A stretch of 64,000 nt of DNA. Origin: Coxiellaceae bacterium. Lineage in GTDB: Bacteria > Pseudomonadota > Gammaproteobacteria > Coxiellales > Coxiellaceae. Each line of letters starts with the position of its first letter. The stretch's first letter is position 1. The position numbers were made by a program, and so were the translations under genes. The notes beneath the pieces are model-generated. The model saw only the letters and a list, made by a program, of their open reading frames with translations, had not been told where the DNA came from and did not search any database. The stretch spans positions 22,300 through 86,299 of the forward strand of contig JARGOB010000013.1 of NCBI GenBank assembly GCA_029212925.1. Direction: 5' to 3'. Positions 52,671 through 62,676 of the stretch are shown in pieces.

Positions 52671-54367
52671 TAAAAAAATATTTTACAGTAATTGCTGTAG
52701 CTGTGGTGTTAGTCGTTACCTGTTGTTTACAGGTGGCTTTTGCCGCCGCCAGTGCATCAGTAAATCGACAACAGGTAACGCTGGGTGAAAGTTTTACCTT
52801 AACGATTAATATTCCGGGTGATGAGCAACCGGATATATCGGTATTGCGCAAAAACTTTAATGTGTTTGGTCAAAGTTCGAATAGATCAATACAAATTATT
52901 AATGGTAAAGCCAGTAGTTCAAATCAATTGGTGGTTACGTTAATGCCAAAGGTGACAGGAAGCGTTACTATTCCTGCCATCCCTGTTGGAGATCAATCAA
53001 CGCAGCCGATAGTGATTCAGGTAACAAAGCCTGATCAGCAGCAGCTGGGTGGTGAAAAAAGTCCGTTGTTTGTAAAAGCCAGTTTGGCAGCTGCGCGGGG
53101 TTATGTTAATGCGCCAGTTTTGTATACGGTTAAATTGTATTTTGATAATGCGGTTAATTTGCGTTCAGGTGATGTGATTCCTGGTATTACTGAACATGTA
53201 AAGCTTCAACGGGTGGACAAGCGCGATCGATACAGCGTGGCATTGCATGGTCGTTTGTATCAAGTGATTGAGCAGAAATATCTGCTGACCCCGACTGAGC
53301 CCGGTAAGTTAACAATTAACCCAACTGTTTTTCAAGGCAGAGTTAGCAGTGGGCGTGATGATAGTTTTAGTTTCTTCTCGATGGATACTGGTAAACCAGT
53401 CACAGCACACTCGAATACGGTTGACTATGAAGTGATGCCGGTGCCGTCATCCATTGCGACTGACCAATGGTTCCCGGCCTCTCATGCAAGTATTCAGTCA
53501 GACTGGACACCAAATACTGATACTTTAACAACTGGCGTACCAGTAACACGAACCATAACGATCAGTGCCGAGGGTGTCACCGCTGATGCAATACCGTCGC
53601 TGCATTTAGTGACGCCACAAGGTGTTAATGCATACCCTGATAAAACTCAGTCGAGTACGGCCGTGAACCAAACGACAATGACAGCAAAAAAAGTGTTTAA
53701 AGTCGCATACATTCCGACTGAGCCTGGTCAGTTGGCTTTTCCTGCATTGTCTTTGGATTGGTGGGATGCGAAGACCGGTAAAAAGCATGCATTGCACATA
53801 CCAAAAAAAATATTTAGCGTAAAAGCAGCTGCTGTGACTCGTGCAACAGTGAAACCGTTAGCGGTTGTGTCTGCTGCTGTTACTCAGCAATCTGTGCCAA
53901 TGCGTGCTGAATATTCAAATACACGGTGGTTTTATCTAACTATTGTATTTGCTGTTTTGTGGTTATTGACTTTGCTGTTCTGGTTCGTTGTTAGCAAATA
54001 TAAAAAGCCAGTGGCTATTAAGCATGATGCACACGATATAGCCGATTACACCGTACAGTTAAAGTCGGTTGAAAAAAATCTTAAGGCAGTTTGTGAGTCT
54101 AATGATCCACAACAAATACAAATCAGTTTATTGGTGTGGGCGCGTGCATATTGGGATGAAACAAATATACGTTCGTTATTAGCCGTGAAACATAAATGTG
54201 ACGACCATGAATTGCAACAAGCATTATCTCGATTGGAGCGTGCCGTGTACCGTCATACTGACTATAGTGATGGTGTGATTTTATGGCAGTTGTTACACGT
54301 TATGATAAGTAACAAAAAAAATAGCAAGAAAAGTCGCGCGAAACTAAAGCCATTTTATAAATCTTAA
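52667..54367 (+). CDS. batD: BatD (oxygen-tolerance) family protein
   Basis: A 566-residue periplasmic protein: signal peptide ([14 protein letters not shown]), then [17 protein letters not shown] with repeated Ig-like domains, and a C-terminal membrane segment ([21 protein letters not shown], about 424-446) before a cytosolic helical tail. Last gene of the operon; ends convergent with queC, overlapping by 4 bp. Confidence 0.9.
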   Translation: MIKKYFTVIAVAVVLVVTCCLQVAFAAASASVNRQQVTLGESFTLTINIPGDEQPDISVLRKNFNVFGQSSNRSIQIINGKASSSNQLVVTLMPKVTGSVTIPAIPVGDQSTQPIVIQVTKPDQQQLGGEKSPLFVKASLAAARGYVNAPVLYTVKLYFDNAVNLRSGDVIPGITEHVKLQRVDKRDRYSVALHGRLYQVIEQKYLLTPTEPGKLTINPTVFQGRVSSGRDDSFSFFSMDTGKPVTAHSNTVDYEVMPVPSSIATDQWFPASHASIQSDWTPNTDTLTTGVPVTRTITISAEGVTADAIPSLHLVTPQGVNAYPDKTQSSTAVNQTTMTAKKVFKVAYIPTEPGQLAFPALSLDWWDAKTGKKHALHIPKKIFSVKAAAVTRATVKPLAVVSAAVTQQSVPMRAEYSNTRWFYLTIVFAVLWLLTLLFWFVVSKYKKPVAIKHDAHDIADYTVQLKSVEKNLKAVCESNDPQQIQISLLVWARAYWDETNIRSLLAVKHKCDDHELQQALSRLERAVYRHTDYSDGVILWQLLHVMISNKKNSKKSRAKLKPFYKS

Positions 54368-55038
54368 ACATACATTGTAGGGTCTGCGATTTGTGCTTGT
54401 TCGAAACCTTGCTTACGCAATACGCAGGAGTCGCATCGCCCACATGCTTCACCATTGTCGGTAGCGGCATAGCAGGTAACGGTTTGGCTGTAATCGACAC
54501 CCAGTGATATACCTAATTTAATCGTATCGGCTTTGCTGAGATTAATAATGGGAGTAATGATCTTGATGGGATGACCTTCAACGCCACGTTTGGTTGCCAG
54601 GTTAGCCATGGTTTGAAACGCTTGAATGTATTCAGGGCGGCAGTCTGGGTAACCCGAAAAATCGACATGACTTACGCCGATAAAAATAGCATCAGCGTCT
54701 AACACCTCAGCCCATCCTAGTGCGATAGATAAAAACATGGTATTTCGTGCTGGCACGTAGGTCGCAGGTATTTCACCATCACCTGAGTAATCAGGCACGT
54801 CAATGCTGTCGTCGGTCAAGGCGGAGTGACCCATGGTTCGCAAGTTTAATGGTTGGATCATATGTTGATTGGCATTAAATTGTTCGGCTTGGCGTTTAAC
54901 AGCGTTCAATTCAGCTTTATTGCGCTGCCCATAATCAAAGCTTAATGCATAAATATCATAGCCTTGGCTTTGGGCGACAGCTAAACACGTGGTTGAATCT
55001 AAACCACCAGAACACAGTACGACTGCTTTTTTGCTCAT
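54364..55038 (-). CDS. queC: 7-cyano-7-deazaguanine synthase
   Basis: A 224-residue enzyme of queuosine synthesis: [12 protein letters not shown] (ATP pyrophosphatase loop, near residue 9), [25 protein letters not shown], and the zinc cysteines C188..CGRCDSC near the C-terminus. It forms preQ0 from carboxydeazaguanine with ATP and ammonia. Stand-alone. Length fits the family. Confidence 0.95.
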   Translation of the reverse strand: MSKKAVVLCSGGLDSTTCLAVAQSQGYDIYALSFDYGQRNKAELNAVKRQAEQFNANQHMIQPLNLRTMGHSALTDDSIDVPDYSGDGEIPATYVPARNTMFLSIALGWAEVLDADAIFIGVSHVDFSGYPDCRPEYIQAFQTMANLATKRGVEGHPIKIITPIINLSKADTIKLGISLGVDYSQTVTCYAATDNGEACGRCDSCVLRKQGFEQAQIADPTMYV

Positions 55039-55086
55039 GATATACTACCTATTCTTTTTGGGCTCATTTTAAATAGAAAAAAACAA

Positions 55087-56025
55087 ATGACAAGAGAATT
55101 TGGGTTAATCAAACAATTTTTTACTAAAGCTAAACACTCCTCGTTGGTGGATCTAGGGGTTGGTGATGATGCCGCATTGTTTCATTTGCCGCTTAATGCG
55201 CAATGTGTCACCAGTGTTGATTGCTCAGTGGCGGGGGTGCACTTTCCTGAACAGACAGCGCCTTATGATATTGGCTGGAAATCATTAGCGGTAAGCTTGA
55301 GTGATATGGCAGCAATGGGCGCTGAACCGTTTGCGTGTTTATTAACCTTAAATCTACCGGAGGTTGACAATGATTGGCTGCAGCAATTTTCACAAGGTTT
55401 GTTTGCAGTCGCGCAACCTTTCGGTGTTGATTTGATCGGCGGCGATACTACGCGCGGATCTTTAGCGATAAGCACAACAGTATTTGGTCAAGTGCCGCAA
55501 GGGCGTGCGATATTACGATCAGGTGCCAGGCCTGGTGATGATATTTATGTTACCGGCACATTAGGTGATGCCGGCTTAGCGTTGCAATTATTACAGGCTG
55601 ATGAAGCAGTTTCTGCAAATATTTTATCAACATTAAATCAACCACAACCGCGGGTTAGTGAAGGCATTGCATTGCGTGGCATCGCCAGTGCAGCGATTGA
55701 TATTTCAGATGGTTTATTGGCTGATCTTGGTCATATTTTACATCAATCAGCAGTGGGTGCAGAAATACAGTTGGGTCAATTACCGCTGTCTGCGGCGGTG
55801 GGGGCTTTAGCACAACAGAAACAATGGACATTGGCGTTAACCGCTGGTGACGATTATCAATTATGCTTTTGTGCAGCAGCAGAACAGCGTGACGCTTTAT
55901 TGCGCATGAACTTTAGTGTAACGCGTATTGGCCAGGTCACCGCAGTTCCTGGTATGCTATTACAAAATCAACAAGGACAAGAGGTTACTTTCGATGGTTT
56001 GGGATTCGAACACTTCAGTCAATGA
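55087..56025 (+). CDS. thiL: Thiamine-monophosphate kinase
   Basis: A 312-residue PurM-type ATPase: LGVGDDAALF, VTSVDCSVAGVHF (metal and substrate sites), GDTTRGSLAI and AAIDISDGLLADLGHI. It makes thiamine diphosphate in the cytosol. It overlaps pgpA by 32 bp, the usual gammaproteobacterial pair. Confidence 0.94.
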   Translation: MTREFGLIKQFFTKAKHSSLVDLGVGDDAALFHLPLNAQCVTSVDCSVAGVHFPEQTAPYDIGWKSLAVSLSDMAAMGAEPFACLLTLNLPEVDNDWLQQFSQGLFAVAQPFGVDLIGGDTTRGSLAISTTVFGQVPQGRAILRSGARPGDDIYVTGTLGDAGLALQLLQADEAVSANILSTLNQPQPRVSEGIALRGIASAAIDISDGLLADLGHILHQSAVGAEIQLGQLPLSAAVGALAQQKQWTLALTAGDDYQLCFCAAAEQRDALLRMNFSVTRIGQVTAVPGMLLQNQQGQEVTFDGLGFEHFSQ

Positions 56026-56509
56026 CAAAGACAAATTAGATGAGGTCGCCGCCAATGTCTGGCGCCACCCGATGTATTTTATTGCTTGCGGATTTGGTAC
56101 CGGTTTAATGCCGATCTTGCCTGGCACCTTCGCGTCGTTAGTCGGCTTGGTGTTATTCTTTATTTTAATCAAGTTACCGTTCTGGTGGTATATCGCTTCA
56201 ATTGTGGTAGTGATTGTCTTATCTGTGTGGTTATCCGAGTGGGTGATTCGTCGCACCGGTTTGCAAGACCCTACCTGTGTCTGTGTTGATGAAGTGGCCG
56301 GTATCTTGGTCGCATTAATTGGTGTACCGATTAATGGTTGGATTGTCGTCGCGTTTTTAATCTTCCGTGTATTGGACATCTGGAAGCCATGGCCATTCGG
56401 TTGGATGGATAAAAATATTCACGGTGGGTTTGGTATGGTGCTGGATGATGTGGCGATTGGTTTGGCTACCTCCATCATCATGTATATCCTTGTCGCCATT
56501 TTCTGCTAG
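55994..56509 (+). CDS. pgpA: Phosphatidylglycerophosphatase A
   Basis: A 171-residue inner-membrane enzyme: FGTGLMPILPGTFASLVGL, CVDEVAGILVALIGV, DIWKPWPFGWMDKNIHGGFGMVLDDVAIGL. It removes phosphate from phosphatidylglycerol-phosphate. Start chosen at 55994 with AAGAGG upstream. Confidence 0.93.
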   Translation: MVWDSNTSVNDKDKLDEVAANVWRHPMYFIACGFGTGLMPILPGTFASLVGLVLFFILIKLPFWWYIASIVVVIVLSVWLSEWVIRRTGLQDPTCVCVDEVAGILVALIGVPINGWIVVAFLIFRVLDIWKPWPFGWMDKNIHGGFGMVLDDVAIGLATSIIMYILVAIFC

Positions 56510-56617
56510 CTAGGGCGTATACAATTTAATCTCTTCTTAAGCATCTAACCTTATTAGTCAGTCTCATATAGTTGTATACTAAGTGTACGGTTGTATATTA
56601 TATAGTTACAGTGTTGT

Positions 56618-58438
56618 ATGAGAGAAGCAGAATTCCTTGAGAGTATTAACGCAAAATGTACCGCAGCATCGGTGCGTATTCCGTCGTATGCCAGTTGGGC
56701 TGAAGGTGTCAGCGTAAAACAATCAGTTGCAGTGATGTTAACTGAAGTTAATCACCAACTGAGTTATTTCTATGGCAGATTTACCAAATATTGGCATAAG
56801 GCATCATCACCCTATTATTTGTTTCTGCATCAAATACGCTACCAATTAGAAAAAGAATTGGCTTATCAGCGGCGGCAGACATTGCTGTCAGTTGATGAAA
56901 TGACAGATAAAGATCGCACTGACATGGTGCAATACTACCTTAAAAAAGTGTTAGACCCGGTATATGGTTTAACCGAACTGACTGATGTGCAGTTTCAAAA
57001 GCTGTTCAAATACTATTATAAGCTTGAGCGAGATTTGGATATACAAAGCATGTCTGAAGTTCTGTTTGATGCCAGTCACAGCATGTCAGACTCGTGGAAG
57101 CTACGCTTGCTTGATTATTTTTATACGTGGAGTAAAGATGATTTATCTGTGAGTGTGAAAGAAAAAATATACAGTAAAGCGTATTTTATTCAGCAATGTG
57201 AACGTGTGGATGCAGAGTTAGCTGTTGGTCTTGCACAAGCAGAGTGTTTAGCCCGAATGAGCGTGCTGAGTTACTTTAGTTCGGTTGACTTATCTGACGT
57301 TGCTACTCTTCGCCGTGCGCAATTAATCGTACAACTCAGTAAATTGGTCGATGTATCAAAGCAATCGCCGCATTGTGTGGCGCTAATTGAGTTGTGTCAA
57401 CAACGGATTGAAAGAGAAAGATTGAGAAATTTAAGGTCACATGCATTTAATATTGGCCTGACAAGTGGGTGTATTTTTGGGGTATTCGATAAAAAAATGT
57501 TAACAGATGGTGATAGTCCACTGCACATAAGGCAAGTATTATTGGGTAATCTCATGGCTTATATAGGCGGCTTGCCTGATGATCAACCATTTAAAGCACA
57601 CATGAAAATACAGCTACAACAAATGCAAGCTGACACTGAGTCATCGTATAGCCAAGTTTCAATCGTACCAGAATTAATTGCGGGACATTTTTATTCATTA
57701 TGTGCTGGTTGGAGGAGTCATGTATTAGCGATGGTTGTTGCTAAAATTGAGGGGGCGACCTATTTATCTTTTGCTAATCGCGGTGGTGGTGCTGGGGAGG
57801 AGCCGGGATTGCATTTTTATAAAGTGAATAATCCGGATGCATTGTCAGACATCGATGTAATCAAGAGAATTCATTATCATGCGGAAGATAATCGTGATTA
57901 TGTTTTAGACTGCTCACCAGGCGGCGCTGGAATAGGCAAAGATTTACAGCTGGAGCAAGTTGCTTATATTCGGCAAAAACCTCAGCGCGGTGGGCGCTGT
58001 GCGTGTGTGGTTTTCAATAAGGATGTGGAATGCCGTATGACATTTTTATCGGCAGTTGATATGGTGCGTGAGAAAAAAGAGGCAGGTGAGTTAACGCATT
58101 TAACTAAAGAAATCGTTGAAAGTGCACATAGTGATGCTAAAAGAATTTATAAACAGTTTCGTCAGTTTTCACGCCAGTATTCAGCTGACCAGCTAGAGGC
58201 TGGTATTCGAGAAGTTGAGCAGTCGATGCCGACTGCAAGCAGGCGTCGGATCGCAGTAGAGGGGCATGATGAATTACTGCACGGGATTGAACGTTACGTC
58301 AAGCGTAAAAGCAGTGCTTCACTTATAAATTCATTTTCATTGTTTCAGGTGGATGGGCTAAGACAAGTGTTAATTAAGCGCAGAGCTTGGCTGGATTCAT
58401 GTCAGAGTGAGAATGATGCAGGTATGCGCTTACGGTGA
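56618..58438 (+). CDS. 606-residue possible effector with CE-clan-like cysteine protease motifs
   Basis: No clear family. The N-terminal ~280 residues are helical and polar without a signal peptide. The middle shows LCAGWRSHVLAMVVAKIEGATYLSFANRGGG followed about 70 residues later by QKPQRGGRCACVVFN. This order, H368, N387, Q456 then C461/C463, resembles clan CE proteases (adenain, Ulp1, YopJ). The C-terminal ~120 residues are helical and rich in Lys/Arg/Gln. A secreted or translocated enzyme acting on a host protein is possible. I saw no typical secretion signal. Isolated gene; AT-rich upstream. Function is inference. Confidence 0.55.
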   Translation: MREAEFLESINAKCTAASVRIPSYASWAEGVSVKQSVAVMLTEVNHQLSYFYGRFTKYWHKASSPYYLFLHQIRYQLEKELAYQRRQTLLSVDEMTDKDRTDMVQYYLKKVLDPVYGLTELTDVQFQKLFKYYYKLERDLDIQSMSEVLFDASHSMSDSWKLRLLDYFYTWSKDDLSVSVKEKIYSKAYFIQQCERVDAELAVGLAQAECLARMSVLSYFSSVDLSDVATLRRAQLIVQLSKLVDVSKQSPHCVALIELCQQRIERERLRNLRSHAFNIGLTSGCIFGVFDKKMLTDGDSPLHIRQVLLGNLMAYIGGLPDDQPFKAHMKIQLQQMQADTESSYSQVSIVPELIAGHFYSLCAGWRSHVLAMVVAKIEGATYLSFANRGGGAGEEPGLHFYKVNNPDALSDIDVIKRIHYHAEDNRDYVLDCSPGGAGIGKDLQLEQVAYIRQKPQRGGRCACVVFNKDVECRMTFLSAVDMVREKKEAGELTHLTKEIVESAHSDAKRIYKQFRQFSRQYSADQLEAGIREVEQSMPTASRRRIAVEGHDELLHGIERYVKRKSSASLINSFSLFQVDGLRQVLIKRRAWLDSCQSENDAGMRLR

Positions 58439-58465
58439 CCGGTTGTAATCAGTATCTAGGCTTGC

Positions 58466-59440
58466 TCACATAAAACGCCGTTTTTTAAACGCAAACATCA
58501 TGCCTATACCAAAAATTAGTAATGCTAAGCAGATAAAAAAGAAACCATGCTTGTAATTTAATCCTGGTATGCCGCCAACATTCATGCCGAATAATCCGGT
58601 GACAAAACTAAGTGGTAAAAATATCACGGCAGCAACTGATAGCACATACATGCGTTTATCCATTTGCTCGGAAATACGACTGGTCAGTTCTTCTTGTGTA
58701 ATCGCTGCGCGATCGCGAGCAGAATCGAGGTCTTCAACGTATCGAATAATGCGGTCAGTAGATTCGCGCAAATGAATCAATTGATGCTTATCAAATAGGT
58801 CATTGTTTTGTAATTGCAGTTGGTATAGCGCTTCGCGTTGCGGCGCAAGATAACGTCTTATCGATACGGTTTGACGGCGCACATCGGCAATTTTTGAGCG
58901 TAAGCGCACGTTCTTTGTGCCGGCAATTGCTTCATCCATTTTTTCAACTTTATTATCTAGGTTATTAATCACATTACCAATGCGTGATAATAGATGATCG
59001 TTAAGTTGCAATAAAAAATCAGCGGGTGATGTTGGTCCTGTGCGTTCATTAATCGCTGTTTTCATGTCTTTAATTGATAGTAACACGCGATTACGACTGG
59101 AAATAATGCGGTGCTTATCTATCCATACGCGTATCGATACCATGTCTTGCGGGTCGTGCCCGGGATTAAGATTAACGCCACGCAAGGTCATTAATATACC
59201 ACGATGGGTGACTAAAACGCGTGGTCGTGTTTCTGGTGAGATCATTAGGTGAGCAATATGGTGGGGTAAGCCGCTGCTTTCTAATAACCATTTTTGGCTT
59301 TTAGTTTCGTTGTAATTGAGGTGGGCCCATAAAATGCCTTGAGATTGATCCCAACCTTTTACCTCTTGCCAGTCAATGGGTTTTCCACCACCTTTGCCGT
59401 CAAGGATATAGGCCGAGATTAATGCGTCATCTTTGCTCAT
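58466..59440 (-). CDS. zntB: Zinc transporter ZntB
   Basis: I use the ATG at 59440, with GGAG at 6 bp, over 59452; length 324. The cytoplasmic part has WAHLNYNETKSQKWL, ETRPRVLV and TGPTSPADFL; the membrane part ends VIFLPLSFVTGLFGMNVGGIPG and the final segment. It carries zinc across the inner membrane with proton coupling in characterised members. A remnant second copy lies at 137-436. Confidence 0.92.
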   Translation of the reverse strand: MSKDDALISAYILDGKGGGKPIDWQEVKGWDQSQGILWAHLNYNETKSQKWLLESSGLPHHIAHLMISPETRPRVLVTHRGILMTLRGVNLNPGHDPQDMVSIRVWIDKHRIISSRNRVLLSIKDMKTAINERTGPTSPADFLLQLNDHLLSRIGNVINNLDNKVEKMDEAIAGTKNVRLRSKIADVRRQTVSIRRYLAPQREALYQLQLQNNDLFDKHQLIHLRESTDRIIRYVEDLDSARDRAAITQEELTSRISEQMDKRMYVLSVAAVIFLPLSFVTGLFGMNVGGIPGLNYKHGFFFICLALLIFGIGMMFAFKKRRFM

Positions 59441-59609
59441 GGGGTGCTCCATCTTCCACTCAATTTATAATATCACACAGTTCAGCATCGGAGTGCAATA
59501 TGAACCTGCAGTGCTTGCTGCAAACGTTGAACTATTTATTAACAGAGCGAATAGTGATACGATCCAAATCGCAAACATGTGTGCTGGTATTAACAATAAA
59601 AGGGCAACA

Positions 59610-60107
59610 ATGGTGGAGATCTCGATTCGACAGCTGCAAGCCAGTGATCAGCAAGCTTTTTTAACAGCAAGCATGGCTAGTGTCGATTTACACCAATCAT
59701 TAATCGTTGCTCCGACTACTGAAAATGATTTTAAAAAGTATTTAACTAAATACAAAGATGAGCGCAATTTTTGTTTTCTGGTGTTAGCTAATAATGAATT
59801 GGCTGGTGTCGTTAATTTGAATGAAGTGGTACGCGGAGTATTTCGAAGTGCTTATAGCGGTTATTTCGTATTTAAAGGCTTTGAATCTCGAGGCGTGATG
59901 ACAGCTGGTTTAAAGCAGGTCATACAGCATGCATTTGAAGTGTTGGATTTGCATCGTATTGAAGCGAATGTTCAGCCTAGCAATGCGCCTTCCGTCGCTT
60001 TAGTGAAGCGTTGTGGATTTAAAAAAGAAGGCTATTCGCCGAAATATTTATTTATCGATAATCAATGGCGTGACCATGAGCGATGGGCGATTTTAGCTGA
60101 TGATTAA
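59610..60107 (+). CDS. GNAT acetyltransferase (RimJ/RimL-like)
   Basis: The frame extends upstream but the ATG at 59610, preceded by AAAGGG, gives the proper N-terminus; 165 residues. GNAT motifs: GVVNLNEVV, GYFVFKGFESRGVMTAGLKQVI, LDLHRIEANVQPSNAPSVALVKRCGFKKEGY. It transfers acetyl from acetyl-CoA to an N-terminal or amine substrate; which one is unknown. Confidence 0.88.
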   Translation: MVEISIRQLQASDQQAFLTASMASVDLHQSLIVAPTTENDFKKYLTKYKDERNFCFLVLANNELAGVVNLNEVVRGVFRSAYSGYFVFKGFESRGVMTAGLKQVIQHAFEVLDLHRIEANVQPSNAPSVALVKRCGFKKEGYSPKYLFIDNQWRDHERWAILADD

Positions 60108-60130
60108 ATACAAAAGTAGAGGTTAACTGA

Positions 60131-61372
60131 ATGGCGGTATTGTTGCGTGGCTTTATGTTTTTTTTAGCGGCCTTTTTTGTTTTTTACGATATTTTAATTC
60201 AGGTGTCGCCAGGTGTATTAACACGTGAAATCATGCGTGAACTGAACATTGGTGCTGCTGGCTTGGGTGCTTTATCTGGTATATATTTTTGGACGTACTG
60301 CGGTATGCAAATACCCGCCGGTTTAATCTTTGATCGTTTTAAAGTCAATAATACGTTGTTTTTTCCAATCCTCATGACAGCGATGGGGATTGCTTTATTT
60401 GCTTATACCGACCAGTACTGGTTGGCTGCGGTGGCGCGTTTATTAATGGGGGCGGGCAGTGCTTTTGCTTTTATTGGTGCTGCTCGTGTGGCTGCGGATG
60501 TTTTTTCACCGAAAGTGTTCCCTATATTAGTCGGGGTAATTTATGTGTTGGCGGCACTGGGTGCTTTGTTTTCGCAAACTATCTTAGTGCAGGTGAATGC
60601 TATTTTTGGTTGGCAGCACAGTCTGTTGGGTTTAGGGCTAGCGGGTTGTATTTTAGCTGTGTTGTGTTGGTTAATTATTCGTTATCACAGAAAAAGGTAT
60701 CATGCTCAACATGAATCGACATCAATGTTGGCGGGTTTGATTGAAGTGATGCGCGAGCGCCAGACCTGGTATATCGCCGTTGTCTCATTTGCTACCTGGG
60801 CTCCAATGACGATGTTCGCATCACTGTGGGGTACGCCGTTTCTAATGCGAGTTTATGGCTTTGATAAACCGACGGCAGCTGGCTTGGTAGCCGCTGCGTG
60901 GGTAGGGTTGGCTATTTCTTCACCTTTGTTGGGATGGGCTTCGAATATGATAGGCAAGCGAAAGCTGCCATTGGTGTTAAGTAGTGTGTTGGGTTTGGTG
61001 GTTTCGTTATTAGTTGTATTTTTTGTTCATTTGAATCATTGGCAGTTAGCTGTTTTATTATTTTTGATGGGAGTGGCTTGTGCTGCTCAGCCATTGACTT
61101 ATACCTTAGCCAAAGAGACCAATGATAAGCAACATGCTGCTGTTGCGATTGCGTTTAATAATATGGCTTGTATTTTTTCGGGCGTGGTTTTGCAACCATT
61201 AAGTGGTTGGTTGATTAGTTTATTGTCAGATCATCGCATGGTGCATGGTGTCAGAGTTTATACTACCGGTGACTACCAGTTAGGTCTTAGTTTATTGCCA
61301 GCTATATTTGTGGCTAGCTTAGTGTTTTCATTGTTTTGTGTAAAAGAAACCTTTTGCCATGATTGTGATTGA
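60131..61372 (+). CDS. MFS transporter
   Basis: A 413-residue carrier, 12 segments: YDILIQVSPGVLTREIMRELNIG, GIYFWTYCGMQIPAGLIFDRF, WVGLAISSPLLGWASNMIGKRK. Similar in style to the carrier at 44665. Substrate unknown. AGAGG precedes the ATG. Confidence 0.85.
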   Translation: MAVLLRGFMFFLAAFFVFYDILIQVSPGVLTREIMRELNIGAAGLGALSGIYFWTYCGMQIPAGLIFDRFKVNNTLFFPILMTAMGIALFAYTDQYWLAAVARLLMGAGSAFAFIGAARVAADVFSPKVFPILVGVIYVLAALGALFSQTILVQVNAIFGWQHSLLGLGLAGCILAVLCWLIIRYHRKRYHAQHESTSMLAGLIEVMRERQTWYIAVVSFATWAPMTMFASLWGTPFLMRVYGFDKPTAAGLVAAAWVGLAISSPLLGWASNMIGKRKLPLVLSSVLGLVVSLLVVFFVHLNHWQLAVLLFLMGVACAAQPLTYTLAKETNDKQHAAVAIAFNNMACIFSGVVLQPLSGWLISLLSDHRMVHGVRVYTTGDYQLGLSLLPAIFVASLVFSLFCVKETFCHDCD

Positions 61373-61440
61373 TCATGCTATAAATATGCTAGTAAACCGT
61401 TTAATATAGCCATATCTCATTAACAAGGATGTATTTGCAG

Positions 61441-62676
61441 ATGTTGCGAAAAAAACTCCACATTGTTTGTCTATTGATCAGCTTGTCGGTTTCTGCTTTT
61501 TGTTTTGCGGCTGATAAGCCGTTAACACAACCGGCACCACCGAAATCCGCGGCATTATTAGTGCAAGAGTCAGATATGAAGGCGCTTGATGATTATGAGG
61601 GGCAGATTCAAGCAATGCGTGAAAAACTGCAAACCGGTAATAAATTCACTGATAGTACTTTGCGCTTTTATCGTCGTCAGTTGGAAAGAATATACCTTGA
61701 TCTTGGTAGTCGCACGAGCAAGTATAAAGCACGTATCTCTTCAGCGCGTGGTTTGATGAAGAATACCGCTTCTGTCGCAGAGGAAGACAAATCCACCAGT
61801 GGATCCGAGTTTAAAGTTGAATATGATCCTTATTATTTAAAAAAAATTCGCGAGTTCAAACAAGAGATTGGTTTTTATGAAGGCCGTTTATTGCAAATTC
61901 GTTTATTAGAGTTTGAGACCATGGCCATTTTGCGTAATATCAACCGCATAAGAAGTCAGGTCAATCGCAGCGGTTTATGGAGTATTGCATCACCGTTTTA
62001 TAAACCAGCTTCTTGGTCTATAGCAGGTAAGCAAATTATCAATTTCACTCATAAGTTATTTGGGCAATTATCCGGTGTTAGTAAACAATTATCACAAAAT
62101 CAACAGTGGAGCCGTTTTTGGATTACGGCTCTTATTTGTCTAGCCGTGTTTATTATTTACTTTTATTGGGCAATTAAATTAATTGAACGGATCAGTAAGG
62201 TGGAGTGCAAGCCTCAAGACGTGATGCGACGTTGTTCATTATTTGTTATCGATGTGGTGTTGCGTGGTTTTATTCCGGCATTTTTTGTTATATTGCTTTT
62301 TAGGTATTTTTCCACTTGGATGGGGATTTCTTCTTACCCATTGGCTTTAAACTTTGTACGTTCGATTGGTAATTCCATTGGGTTTGTTTTGGTGACGGGG
62401 GCATTTGTATATTGTTGCTGCCGGTACTTTCACTACCGTGGAACGCAGTTATTGGATCGCTTAGCAACGCCGTTGTTAATTTTAATGTATCAAATCGCAG
62501 CGATTGTTTTTATTAACAATATCGATATTTTTAATGCGAATGCTAGGGCGTATCCATTTTATCCTAGTCAAGCGACCGATTTAGTTAACTTGTTGCTAGC
62601 CATATCCTTGTTGATCAATTTATATTGGTTAGCATCGCGGGTTAAACAAATCGCAGGAGTAGTAAAGCATGGATAG
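61441..62676 (+). CDS. Membrane protein paired with MscS-type channel
   Basis: A 411-residue protein. Start 61441 gives a signal peptide (MLRKKLHIVCLLISLSVSAFCFAAD), with AAGGA upstream. Residues about 50-160 form an alpha-helical periplasmic region, followed by about five membrane segments (from 214 onward: FWITALICLAVFIIYFYW, FFVILLFRYF, LLNLVNLLLAISLLINLYWLA). No DUF recognised. It overlaps the MscS gene by 8 bp. Periplasmic helices plus extra membrane segments look like the N-terminal half of MscK-like channels, split into a separate protein. Confidence 0.65.
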   Translation: MLRKKLHIVCLLISLSVSAFCFAADKPLTQPAPPKSAALLVQESDMKALDDYEGQIQAMREKLQTGNKFTDSTLRFYRRQLERIYLDLGSRTSKYKARISSARGLMKNTASVAEEDKSTSGSEFKVEYDPYYLKKIREFKQEIGFYEGRLLQIRLLEFETMAILRNINRIRSQVNRSGLWSIASPFYKPASWSIAGKQIINFTHKLFGQLSGVSKQLSQNQQWSRFWITALICLAVFIIYFYWAIKLIERISKVECKPQDVMRRCSLFVIDVVLRGFIPAFFVILLFRYFSTWMGISSYPLALNFVRSIGNSIGFVLVTGAFVYCCCRYFHYRGTQLLDRLATPLLILMYQIAAIVFINNIDIFNANARAYPFYPSQATDLVNLLLAISLLINLYWLASRVKQIAGVVKHG

